A stretch of DNA of 64,000 nt from Pseudomonadota bacterium (GTDB taxonomy: Bacteria > Pseudomonadota > Alphaproteobacteria > Caulobacterales > Caulobacteraceae). Position numbers and translations under genes: made by a program. The notes under the pieces are model-generated. The model was given only the letters and a program-made list of their open reading frames with translations. It did not search any database and was not told the origin of the DNA. This document shows, piece by piece, positions 24,869 through 32,571 of the stretch. Position 1 is the stretch's first letter; each line of letters opens with the position of its first letter. Where the stretch lies: the NCBI GenBank assembly GCA_018241995.1, contig JAFECT010000003.1, forward strand, positions 558,001 to 622,000, in the 5' to 3' direction.

Positions 24869-25177
24869 ATGCGCCATTGGCTGATCGGTGTGATGCTGGC
24901 GTCGGCGCTGTGCGCGCCGTCGCTGGCGCGCGCCGAGGAGCCTGGCCAGCCGCTGGTCCGCCCGCCCTCGTCGGTCGCGAGGCCGCTCGAGGCGGACAAC
25001 CGCACGGTCGGCAAGGACCCAGACGACGTGATCTGCAAGTCGCCCCAGGCGACCGGCACGCGCCTGCCCAAGAGCCGCGTGTGCATGCGCCAGCAGGAGT
25101 GGGACGCCGTCGAGCGGGAGACCCGCCGCGCCATCGAGCGCGGCCAGGAAGCGCTGCTGCAGGCCTATATGGGCTGA
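24869..25177 (+). CDS. Small secreted TGSRLP-motif protein, copy 5 (most diverged)
   Basis: 102 residues. Signal peptide MRHWLIGVMLASALCAPSLA, then a linker with LVRPPSSVARP and the motif DDVICKSPQATGTRLPKSRV-CMRQQEW. Thr replaces Ser in TGSR and the C-terminal helix has lost the ENRR...EKAQ pattern (ETRRAIERGQEALLQAYMG). GGGAGG lies upstream. It ends the array, 22 bp before the end of the convergent DUF924 gene. Confidence 0.78.
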   Translation: MRHWLIGVMLASALCAPSLARAEEPGQPLVRPPSSVARPLEADNRTVGKDPDDVICKSPQATGTRLPKSRVCMRQQEWDAVERETRRAIERGQEALLQAYMG

Positions 25178-25199
25178 GGCCCGAAGGTCTCGCCCGCAA

Positions 25200-25757
25200 T
25201 CATCCGGAAAACCCGCCCTCGGCCAGGAACGCCAGTTCCTCGGGCGTCGATTCGCGCCCCAGCGCCGGGTTGCGGTGCGGGAAGCGGCCGAAGCGGGCGA
25301 TGATGTCGGCGTGAATCTTCACCCAGCGGATATTGTCCGGGTCGCCGCCCTCGGCGATCCAGGCCTGGACCAGCCTGATGCATTCCGCCTGATCGGCCGG
25401 GTCTTCCGAATGCTCGTAGGGCAGGTAGGCGAAGAAGCGCACCTCGGAGTCCAGCCGCCGGTCGAACCCCTTAGCCACCATGGCCCTGGCGATGCGCCGC
25501 GCCAGCGCGTCGGTGGCGAAGGCGTGGGCCGTGCCGCGGTACATGTTGCGCGGGAACTGATCGAGCAGGATCAGCAGCGCCAGGGCGCCCTCGGGCGTCT
25601 CCTCCCAGGCGTCGAGCTCGCGGCGTGCGGCGGCGAAGTGGGTCGCTTCCCAGCGCGCGCGGATGTCGGCGTCGAAGGCGTCGTCCTTGGCGAACCACTT
25701 CTTCGGCCCGGCCTCGCGCCAATAGCTCAGGACGTCGGCGGCGGTGGGCGTGGTCAT
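25200..25757 (-). CDS. DUF924 family protein
   Basis: 185 residues from the ATG at 25757; the frame upstream lacks a plausible start. The family pattern is clear: VLSYWREAGPKKWFAKDDAFD near the start (quoted in part), LILLDQFPRNMYRG, AFATDALAR and FFAYLPYEHSED. These proteins fold as a TPR-like helical bundle and have no settled function. It is divergent from the ketol-acid reductoisomerase-like gene and converges on the TGSRLP array. Confidence 0.88.
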   Translation of the reverse strand: MTTPTAADVLSYWREAGPKKWFAKDDAFDADIRARWEATHFAAARRELDAWEETPEGALALLILLDQFPRNMYRGTAHAFATDALARRIARAMVAKGFDRRLDSEVRFFAYLPYEHSEDPADQAECIRLVQAWIAEGGDPDNIRWVKIHADIIARFGRFPHRNPALGRESTPEELAFLAEGGFSG

Positions 25758-25834
25758 GTCGTTGTCCGCTGGCTGGCGCAGAATTCGGGCGCCCACGGAT
25801 ACCGCCTGGGCGCGACCGTCACTAGATAGCGCCT

Positions 25835-26845
25835 GTGCAAAGCTCCCCAAGCCCGCTCCCCGTCTATTACGACCGCGACTGCGATCCGGACCTGATCCGG
25901 TCCAAACGCGTGGCCATCGTCGGCTACGGCAGCCAGGGCCGGGCCCAGGCGCTGAACCTGCGCGATTCCGGGGTCCGCCAAATGCGCATCGGCCTGCGCG
26001 ACGGGTCACCCTCAGCCGAGATCGCCCGCGCCGACGGTTTCGAGGTGGTTCCAGTGGCCGAGGCTGCTGCCTGGGCCGAGGTGCTGGCGCTTTTGACGTC
26101 GGACGAGGCGCACCGCGACCTGTGGCGTGAGCAGATCAGGCCGAACCTGCGCGAGGGGTCGGCCCTGGTGTTCGCCCACGGACTGTCCATCAACTTCGGC
26201 CTGGTTGAGCCGGGCACGGGCATCGACGTCCTGCTGGTCTCGCCCAAGGGCATCGGCCCGCGCATCCGCGAGCTCTACGAGGCGGGCGAGGGGGTCTATG
26301 GCCTGTTCGGGGTGCAACAGGACGTGACCGGGAATGCCAAGGCCGTCGGCCTGAGCTTCGCCTGGGCGCTCGGGTGCGGACGCAAGGGAATTCTCGAGAC
26401 GACCATGAAGGCGGAATGCGAAAGCGACCTGTTCGCCGAGCAGGTGGTGCTGTGTGGCGGCGTCCCCGAACTGGTGCGCCAGGCCTTCACCGCCCTGACC
26501 GATGCCGGCTACCCGCCCGAGGTCGCCTGGTTCGAGACCTTCTACGAGCTCAAGCTGGTGGTCGACCTCATGTACCAGAGGGGCGTCGCCGGGGCCTTCG
26601 AGAAGATCTCCAACACCGCCGAATACGGGGCCTATCTGACAGGGCCGCGGGTGATCGGCGAGGCCTCCCGGCGCGCCATGGCCGGGGTGATGGCCGATGT
26701 TCGTGACGGCTCCTTCGTGCGCGCCCTGATGGCCGACTACGACGCGGGCTTCGCCGGCCTGAAGGCGCGGCGCGCGGCCCTGGCCAAACATCCGATGGAG
26801 GCGACCGACGCGCGCCTGCGGGCCATCGCCGACGATGCCGGCTAA
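25835..26845 (+). CDS. Ketol-acid reductoisomerase-like protein (diverged IlvC paralogue)
   Basis: 336 residues from a GTG with no clear ribosome binding site, so perhaps leaderless. N-terminal Rossmann motif (VAIVGYGSQGRAQALNLRDSG) and the C-terminal knotted domain with the metal ligands in ETTMKAECESDLFAEQ and FETFYELKLVVDL and the substrate Ser in ISNTAEYG are present, as is the AHG His. Several positions that are near-invariant in IlvC differ: GSQGHAHA is GSQGRAQA, PKGPGH is PKGIGP and HEVKL is YELKL. It probably performs a related NAD(P)H-dependent reduction, but branched-chain amino acid synthesis is not certain. Confidence 0.75.
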   Translation: MQSSPSPLPVYYDRDCDPDLIRSKRVAIVGYGSQGRAQALNLRDSGVRQMRIGLRDGSPSAEIARADGFEVVPVAEAAAWAEVLALLTSDEAHRDLWREQIRPNLREGSALVFAHGLSINFGLVEPGTGIDVLLVSPKGIGPRIRELYEAGEGVYGLFGVQQDVTGNAKAVGLSFAWALGCGRKGILETTMKAECESDLFAEQVVLCGGVPELVRQAFTALTDAGYPPEVAWFETFYELKLVVDLMYQRGVAGAFEKISNTAEYGAYLTGPRVIGEASRRAMAGVMADVRDGSFVRALMADYDAGFAGLKARRAALAKHPMEATDARLRAIADDAG

Positions 26846-26984
26846 CGGCGTTATCCGGATCGACGCCACGCCTGCTACCGGCTAAGACACGTGAACGCGT
26901 TCGACGGCCGTCTGTGCTTCGAGTTCCCGCGTCCGTTGTTCGCATGGCAAGCCCGGACAACGGGCGTTGGGAGAGGAATTCCAC

Positions 26985-27353
26985 ATGCGCAGGATGATTA
27001 TCGCGGCCCTGGCCGTCGCGTCCCTCGTCGGCACGGCCAACACGAGCTCTGCGGGCGTCGCCGGCAAGGCCGAGGTCGCCGCCCCGTCGCCGTTGGTGCA
27101 GGTGCAGATGCGGGATATGCACGACCGCGACTGGGAACGCGACCGCCACTGCCGTGACTGGGACGACCGTGGCCGCGCCTGCCGCGACCGTGACGAGGGC
27201 TGCTCGCGCTGGGATTACCGCACCCACGACTGCCGGGACTGGAGGCGTGACCGCTGGCGGGGCATCGAATCCTGTCGGCGTCCGGGGCACGACCGCTATC
27301 TGAATCGCCGCAACCACTGGGAAATGTGCCCGCGGCGCGGCCACGGCTACTGA
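26985..27353 (+). CDS. Secreted Cys/Arg/Asp-rich repeat protein
   Basis: 122 residues from the ATG at 26985 (GAGAGGA upstream); an in-frame TTG at 26967 is rejected. A signal peptide (to about residue 24) precedes a mature part dominated by short repeats of Cys, Arg, Asp and Trp: CRDWDDRGRACRDRDEGC, then CRDWRRDRW and the ending CPRRGHGY. Seven Cys in the mature part suggest disulfides or metal binding in the periplasm. I do not recognise the family. Confidence 0.65.
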   Translation: MRRMIIAALAVASLVGTANTSSAGVAGKAEVAAPSPLVQVQMRDMHDRDWERDRHCRDWDDRGRACRDRDEGCSRWDYRTHDCRDWRRDRWRGIESCRRPGHDRYLNRRNHWEMCPRRGHGY

Positions 27354-27451
27354 GCCTTACTTGCAGACAGGCCCCTCTCCGGCGACGGGGAGGGGCACTG
27401 CGACAGCTTCGCCATAGCTTCGCCGCACCGCTGTCGCCTATGCTGGCGCCC

Positions 27452-28084
27452 ATGCGCCTGCTCCGTCCGACCTTCGCCGTGCTCGCCTCGACTTTGGCCC
27501 TGGCTCTGATCGCCGGCGTCGCCCATGCTGGCGACCGCGGCGAGATGCAGAAGGAAGACGGGTTCGGGGATGCGGTGACCTCGCCGCTCGAAGACCTCAA
27601 CATCAAGCGCAAGGCCATTCCCGCGGTGCTGCAGCGCGCGGTGAAGGATCCCTACGACATCAAGGCCATGAAGCGCTGCGAGCCGATCGCCGCCGAGGTC
27701 GGCCGGCTGGACGCCGCCCTGGGACCCGACCTCGACGAGGCGCCGCCGCCCGACAATCGAACCCGTGGCCAGAAGCTGGGCTCCGCCGCCCACGGCGCGG
27801 CCGTGGCGGCCACGCGCGACCAGGCCCACCACCTGATCCCCTTCCGGGGCTGGGTGCGCAAGCTGACCGGCGCCGAGCGTCACGACCAGGCGGTGGAGAA
27901 GGCGATCCGCGCCGGGGCCATCCGTCGCGGCTACCTCAAGGGCGTGGGCATGCACATGAACTGCGCCCCGCCCGCGGCGCCCAGCTGGTTCGTGCCCGAT
28001 CCGCACAAGGCGCGCGGCGGCAGCTGGTGGGACCGCTTCTGGGGCTCGATCGTGGCCTGGTTCCAGAGCTGGTGGCCGTTCTAG
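27452..28084 (+). CDS. Secreted hypothetical protein with Trp-rich C-terminus
   Basis: 210 residues from the ATG at 27452 (an in-frame ATG at 27440 is equally possible). A signal peptide (LASTLALALIAGVAHAG) is followed by a charged helical region with KEDGFGDAVTSPLEDLN and two Cys (MKRCEPIA, MHMNCAPP). The C-terminus is unusual: five Trp in the last 25 residues, ending WFQSWWPF, which could insert in or bind a membrane surface. No family is recognised. It stands alone, convergent with a sulfotransferase gene. Confidence 0.7.
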   Translation: MRLLRPTFAVLASTLALALIAGVAHAGDRGEMQKEDGFGDAVTSPLEDLNIKRKAIPAVLQRAVKDPYDIKAMKRCEPIAAEVGRLDAALGPDLDEAPPPDNRTRGQKLGSAAHGAAVAATRDQAHHLIPFRGWVRKLTGAERHDQAVEKAIRAGAIRRGYLKGVGMHMNCAPPAAPSWFVPDPHKARGGSWWDRFWGSIVAWFQSWWPF

Positions 28085-28091
28085 GCCGGGC

Positions 28092-28730
28092 TCAGTCCTT
28101 TTCGGCCGCCTCCCGCTCCCTTGCCATGGCCTCGGCGCGGGCCACGAACTCCTCGGAGCTGTTGCTCTTCGGATAGGGCGTTTCGGGGATCGGGACGCCC
28201 AGGAAGGCGCATAGCGGCGCCCAGCCCTGGCGCGCGTCGAATTCCAGCAGGCGTTCGGCCGGAATGGCCTCCCGCACCGCCGCGTTGTGGGCGTTGAAGA
28301 AGGCGATCAGGTGCTCGCGGTCGTGGTGTTTGCCCTGGACCGAGTCGCTGATGACCTTGTCGAACATGGCGCGGAACGGGCTGCCGGCGCCGCGGGCCCG
28401 CATCTCAGGGCTGAAGAAGGTGGCCTGGGTGGACGCGAACCAGCTTTCCGGATCGCGGACGGTCAGGATCACCTTGGCGTCGGGATAGTGCGCCGCCAGC
28501 TCGCGCCAGAAGGCGGCGCCGGGCCAGTCGACGGTCGACTCGAAGCCCTGGAAGATGCGCTCCCAATCAGGCTTGCCGTCCGCCGCGTCGATCCAGCGGC
28601 TAGGCGCCTCGGCGTCCTTGAACACTTCCACCATGTGATAGCAGGGGCCGAAGCCCAGCTGCTCCAGCGCCGCTTTCAGCGACAGGGTGCCCGTCCGGCC
28701 GACGCCGGCGCCGATGACGCGAATGGACAT
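28092..28730 (-). CDS. Sulfotransferase family protein (Sulfotransfer_4 type)
   Basis: 212 residues. It starts with a P-loop-like PAPS-binding segment (VIGAGVGRTGTLSLKAALE) and carries KVILTVRDPESWFAST, the 3'-phosphate-binding region of this group. The family moves sulfate to a small molecule or peptide, but many members are uncharacterised and are often misnamed. Only 7 bp separate its stop codon from that of the convergent gene at 27452. GGGGGAG precedes the ATG. Confidence 0.8.
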   Translation of the reverse strand: MSIRVIGAGVGRTGTLSLKAALEQLGFGPCYHMVEVFKDAEAPSRWIDAADGKPDWERIFQGFESTVDWPGAAFWRELAAHYPDAKVILTVRDPESWFASTQATFFSPEMRARGAGSPFRAMFDKVISDSVQGKHHDREHLIAFFNAHNAAVREAIPAERLLEFDARQGWAPLCAFLGVPIPETPYPKSNSSEEFVARAEAMAREREAAEKD

Positions 28731-28819
28731 GTCCGTGCTCCCCCGAGCGCAAGTCGGCCGGAGTTTGCCTGACTCGACCGCTTGAGGCCTAGTAGGCGCG
28801 CAGGCGAGGGGAAGAGTCG

Positions 28820-30232
28820 ATGGGCGCGGACGCGGAAACCAAGGCGGCGCGAGCCAAGCCGCCGGCGCGCCTGGAGCGCTCGATGCACGGCTTCGGGGCG
28901 CTCTTGATCACCCTGTCGGCCCTGTCGCCTTCCATCGGCCTGTTCATCGTCGGCGACGAGCTGCTGCATCAGGCTGGCACGGCGACCTTCCTGTGCTTCG
29001 TCGCAGCAGGCCTGCTGGGCGTGGCCATGGCCTGCGTCTATGCGGAGCTGGGCTCGGCCTTTCCGCACACGGGCGCCGAATACACCATGGTCGGCCGCGC
29101 GCTCGGGCCCGCAGCGGGGTTCGGCATGCTGGGGCTGACCCTGTCGGGGTTCACCATCGCGCAGGCGCTCTCAGGCCAGGCCATGGTCGGCTACCTGCAG
29201 GTGCTGGCGCCCGACCTGCCGCTGAAGCCCACTGCGATCGCCATCGTGGCCGTCGTCACCCTGATCGGGGTTCTGAATATCCGGCTGAACGCCCTGGTCA
29301 CCGGGCTTTGCCTGGCGGTGGAGCTGCTGGCCCTGGTGCTGGTGGCGGTCATCGGTTTCGCGCATCCCGCGCGCGACGCGGTCTCGGTGGTGATCCATCC
29401 GGTGATGCAGGGCGCGGGTGGTCTCGTTCCCACGCCCCTGCTGGTCATAGGCGTGGCTGCGATCGGCTCGATCTACGCCTTCAACGGCTACGGCTCAGCG
29501 GTCTATCTCGGCGAGGAGATGCACGACGCGCCCAGGCGCATGGCGCGGGTGATCTTCGGGGCGCTGGGCATCGCCGCCCTCACCATGTTGCCGCCGCTGC
29601 TGGCCATTCTGGTCGGCGCGCCGGACCTGAAAGCCCTGGTCTCGTCCGAGCACCCGATCACCGCCTTCATGGACGCGGCCGGAGGGCCGGGCTGGTCGAA
29701 GGCCATGGCGGCGGGCGTGGCCCTGGCCTTCTTCAACTGCATGATCGCCGTGGCCCTGATGGCCGGGCGGCTGCTCTACGCGACCGCGAGGGACCGGGTC
29801 TGGCCCGAGGCCCTGAACCGGGCCTTCATCAGCCTGCATCCGCGCTTCAATTCGCCCTGGATCGGCACGCTGGTCATGGGCGCGATCTCGCTGGCGTGGT
29901 GCTTCGTGCCCAAGGGCTTGCTGCTGATCATAATCGCGAGCGGCAATGTCGGCTTCTACGCCGCGCTGTGCCTGGCCGTAATCAAGGGCCGGATGACGGG
30001 ATCAACAGCGCACGCCGGCTGGCGGATGCCGCTGTTCCCGCTGGCGCCGGTGTTCGGGCTGCTGGCGCTGGGCGCGGTGGTCTGGGCCGCGGCCATGGAG
30101 CCCAAGCACGGCCAGGCGGGGCTGATCGCCCTGGTCGTGGTGCTGGTCGCCTCGGCCGTCTGGTATTGGCTGGCGCTTAAGCCGGGCGGACGCTGGGCGC
30201 ATCGCGGCCCGGAGGACGAGACCTTCGATTGA
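28820..30232 (+). CDS. APC-superfamily amino acid permease
   Basis: 470 residues with about 12 hydrophobic segments, the first at 27-52. The APC pattern is present: SIGLFIVGDELLHQAGTATF near the start (quoted in part), GVAMACVYAELGSAFPHTGAEY around the substrate-binding second and third helices, and YGSAVYLGEEM in the middle. Such proteins import amino acids or amines by proton or antiport coupling; the substrate is not readable. GGGGAAGA lies before the start. A long C-terminal tail is absent. Confidence 0.85.
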   Translation: MGADAETKAARAKPPARLERSMHGFGALLITLSALSPSIGLFIVGDELLHQAGTATFLCFVAAGLLGVAMACVYAELGSAFPHTGAEYTMVGRALGPAAGFGMLGLTLSGFTIAQALSGQAMVGYLQVLAPDLPLKPTAIAIVAVVTLIGVLNIRLNALVTGLCLAVELLALVLVAVIGFAHPARDAVSVVIHPVMQGAGGLVPTPLLVIGVAAIGSIYAFNGYGSAVYLGEEMHDAPRRMARVIFGALGIAALTMLPPLLAILVGAPDLKALVSSEHPITAFMDAAGGPGWSKAMAAGVALAFFNCMIAVALMAGRLLYATARDRVWPEALNRAFISLHPRFNSPWIGTLVMGAISLAWCFVPKGLLLIIIASGNVGFYAALCLAVIKGRMTGSTAHAGWRMPLFPLAPVFGLLALGAVVWAAAMEPKHGQAGLIALVVVLVASAVWYWLALKPGGRWAHRGPEDETFD

Positions 30233-30274
30233 GCAAGAGAAGCGCCCACGGCTGCGGGCCGCGGGCGCGTTCGC

Positions 30275-30559
30275 TCAGCGGCGGATGCGGAAGCCGTGCG
30301 CGCCCTCGAAGCGCTCGTGACGGAAGTGGCCGCCTTCGTCGCGGACCCAGCCGCCGTGTCCGTCGGAATACAGGAACACGCCGCCGTCACCCCAGTAGCC
30401 GGTGGTGTAGGGGCCGTAGAAGCCGTCGTACCAGAAGTCGTAGGGCTGATCGTAGTAATAGCCCGACGGGTGATCGTAGTAGGTGTCGCCGCAGGCCGTC
30501 ACGGCGCCGGCCAGGCCGATCACGCCCAGGCCGACGACGGCGGTTTTCAGGATGCGCAT
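30275..30559 (-). CDS. Small Tyr/Gly-rich lipoprotein
   Basis: 94 residues from the ATG at 30559 with GAGGG upstream. A lipobox (VTACGD, Cys23) marks it as a lipoprotein. The mature part is rich in Tyr, Gly, Asp and Trp: YYDHPSGYYYDQPYDFWYDG, followed by a His/Arg-rich C-terminus with RHERFEGAHG. Composition resembles surface or periplasmic adapter peptides, but no family is recognised. Confidence 0.65.
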   Translation of the reverse strand: MRILKTAVVGLGVIGLAGAVTACGDTYYDHPSGYYYDQPYDFWYDGFYGPYTTGYWGDGGVFLYSDGHGGWVRDEGGHFRHERFEGAHGFRIRR

Positions 30560-30778
30560 GGGAACCCTCGTTCGCTGACTCGCCCAGCGGACGTGCCGGC
30601 GAGCCGGCGGGGTGCAGGCTTCTCGACACGCCCCCAGGCGACAGGCCAACGAACGGTCGCGCCGTTTGATCCTGCGCGCGGGGCCGCACACCAAGGCGTG
30701 ATGAGCTTGGGCGGACGCGCAACGCCGCCTATTGTTCGCGTAAGGCGCGACTCACGCGCCGAGCGATGAGGCCTTCCG

Positions 30779-31180
30779 ATGGACCCCTGGCTGATCCTTT
30801 CGACCGGCGCGGCGCTGATCTTCTTCGTCGCGACGGGCCTGAACGCGGTGCGGTACCGCATCCGCCACAACATCCCCGCGCCGGCGATGAGCGGCCATCC
30901 CGAGGTCGAGCGCGCCTTGCGCGTGCAGGGCAACACCCTGGAGTGGCTGGTGGTGTTCGTGCCGGCGCTGTGGATGTTCGGCATCTATTTCGACGGGCGG
31001 ATCGCGGCGGCGGTGACGGCGTTCTGGATCCTCGGCCGCTTCCTCTACATGCGCGCCTATGTGCGTGAGCCGCTGAAGCGCCGGAACGGCTTCCTGCTGC
31101 AGGTCGCGGCGACGGCGGTGCTGCTGTTCGGGGCGATGGGCGCGGCCGTCTGGCAGATGTTCGTCGGCGGCGAGGTCTGA
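30779..31180 (+). CDS. MAPEG family membrane protein
   Basis: 133 residues with four hydrophobic segments. The MAPEG signature is readable in the ERALRVQGNTLEWLVVFVPALW stretch (quoted in part: NTLEWLVVFVPAL). Eukaryotic and bacterial MAPEG proteins act on glutathione and lipid-derived electrophiles in the membrane. Here the substrate is unknown. It is followed 90 bp downstream by the YccF gene on the same strand. Confidence 0.85.
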   Translation: MDPWLILSTGAALIFFVATGLNAVRYRIRHNIPAPAMSGHPEVERALRVQGNTLEWLVVFVPALWMFGIYFDGRIAAAVTAFWILGRFLYMRAYVREPLKRRNGFLLQVAATAVLLFGAMGAAVWQMFVGGEV

Positions 31181-31270
31181 GGCGGCCCTTCCGGTCCTTA
31201 CGAAAAGGAAACTTGTTCCCGCGCGCGGCCCGGCCCATCTCAAGGACGAGCTTAGAGCTGGAGAGTCCGA

Positions 31271-31666
31271 GTGCGCCTGATCCTGAACGTGCTGTGGTTT
31301 GTATTCGGCGGTTTCATCTCGGCCCTGGCCTGGTGCCTGGCCGGGGTGCTGCTGGCGATCACCGTCGTCGGCATGGTCTATGTGCCCGCCTGTTTCCGCA
31401 TGGCCGGCTTCTCGGCCTTCCCGTTCGGCAAGATGGTGGTCGAGCGCTCAGAGCTTGGGGAGCACGACCTGGGCACCGGGCCATTCGGCTGCGGCCTGAA
31501 CGTGATCTGGTTCGTCGTCGCCGGCTGGTGGCTGGCGCTGCACCACATCGTCATCGCCTTCGCCCAGGCGGTGACCATCATCGGCATCCCCTTCGCCTGG
31601 CAGCACGTGAAGCTGGCAGTGATCTCGCTGGCCCCGGTCGGCCGTGAGGTCATCGAAGCGCCGTAA
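31271..31666 (+). CDS. YccF domain-containing membrane protein
   Basis: 131 residues from a GTG start. The duplicated YccF unit is clear: NVLWFVFGGFISALAW near the start and NVIWFVVAGWWLALHH in the second half, each followed by ITVVGMV or ITIIGIPF. This is an inner-membrane family of unknown function. Gene order: MAPEG, YccF, then a convergent sulfotransferase gene 1 bp after the stop codon. Confidence 0.88.
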   Translation: MRLILNVLWFVFGGFISALAWCLAGVLLAITVVGMVYVPACFRMAGFSAFPFGKMVVERSELGEHDLGTGPFGCGLNVIWFVVAGWWLALHHIVIAFAQAVTIIGIPFAWQHVKLAVISLAPVGREVIEAP

Positions 31667-31667
31667 G

Positions 31668-32456
31668 CTATAGGTAGCCCAGCAGCGCGCGCAGGCCCGG
31701 GGCGGCAAAGTCGACAAGGCGCTTCTGGGCCTCCGGCAAGACTTCCGGGATCGGCTGGTCCACGTTGAGGTTTGCGCGCGCGGTGCGGCTCTGGGCCGGG
31801 TCGGCGCCCGCCTCGACGCGCTCGCGCCAGTCGGCGGGCAATTCGCCCACGCCCGCATCGGCCATCAGTTGGGCGAAGAAGGCCTCGGAGCGCCGTGATC
31901 CGAGGTCCTGCACGGCGGTTTTCAACGCTTCGAACTTCACCAGCACCGCCGCCGTGCCCATCCAGGCGGCGACATTGAAACTGTAGACGTCGAGTAGGGT
32001 CGGCACCTTCTGGTGCACGCCCAGGATCATCATGTTCAGTACGTCCTCGATCGGGACCGCGCCGCCCTTGATCTGGTTGGTGGGGCCCTGGAACTCGTCG
32101 GACAGGTAGAAGCGCGCCCGCGCCAGCACCCAGTCGTAGGGATCGCGCACCAACAGCAGGTGGCGCGCCGGTTTGACGGCGATTGCGGCGTCGTCGGAGA
32201 ACAGCAGGTGGCCCCAGCTGACCATCGGCTTGGTGGGGTCGAAGGCCTCGCGGCTGCGGCCCAGCAGGGCGTGCTGGACGTATTCGCGCCGCCAGTGCTG
32301 ATCCTCGGCCACAAACATGCGCATGATGTTGCGCAGTAGGTGCGTGCCGCTTTTGGGCGCGCTGTTCAGGAACAGGGGCTGGGTGAGCCTGGCGCGCTCA
32401 AACCGCCGGCCGACCTCGTCCAGGGTGTCGGGCTTGCCGAGGATGACGGCGCTCAA
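31668..32456 (-). CDS. Sulfotransferase domain protein
   Basis: 262 residues from a TTG with GGAG about 10 nt upstream; no other start fits. The PAPS 5'-phosphosulfate-binding loop APKSGTHLLRN is near the N-terminus and a 3'-phosphate-binding segment, LVRDPYDWVLARARFYL, follows near residue 120. It encodes a cytoplasmic sulfotransferase of unknown acceptor. It lies downstream of the TonB-dependent receptor gene on the same strand, but a strong terminator separates them. Confidence 0.75.
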   Translation of the reverse strand: MSAVILGKPDTLDEVGRRFERARLTQPLFLNSAPKSGTHLLRNIMRMFVAEDQHWRREYVQHALLGRSREAFDPTKPMVSWGHLLFSDDAAIAVKPARHLLLVRDPYDWVLARARFYLSDEFQGPTNQIKGGAVPIEDVLNMMILGVHQKVPTLLDVYSFNVAAWMGTAAVLVKFEALKTAVQDLGSRRSEAFFAQLMADAGVGELPADWRERVEAGADPAQSRTARANLNVDQPIPEVLPEAQKRLVDFAAPGLRALLGYL

Positions 32457-32513
32457 GGCAAGGGTGCTCCAGTCGATTGGGCGTCCAGGTTAGACGCGAT
32501 CATCTGCCCGACA

Positions 32514-32545
32514 AGAGAAAAGGGAGGAGCCGTGAGGCCCCTCCC
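32514..32545 (-). terminator. Rho-independent terminator after the TonB-dependent receptor gene
   Basis: On the minus strand the stem GGGAGGGGCC / GGCTCCTCCC (one G-U pair) with loop TCAC is followed by TTTTCTCTT. Confidence 0.8.
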
Positions 32546-32571
32546 TGTCTGTAGTCCGGCGGCGGACGGCC

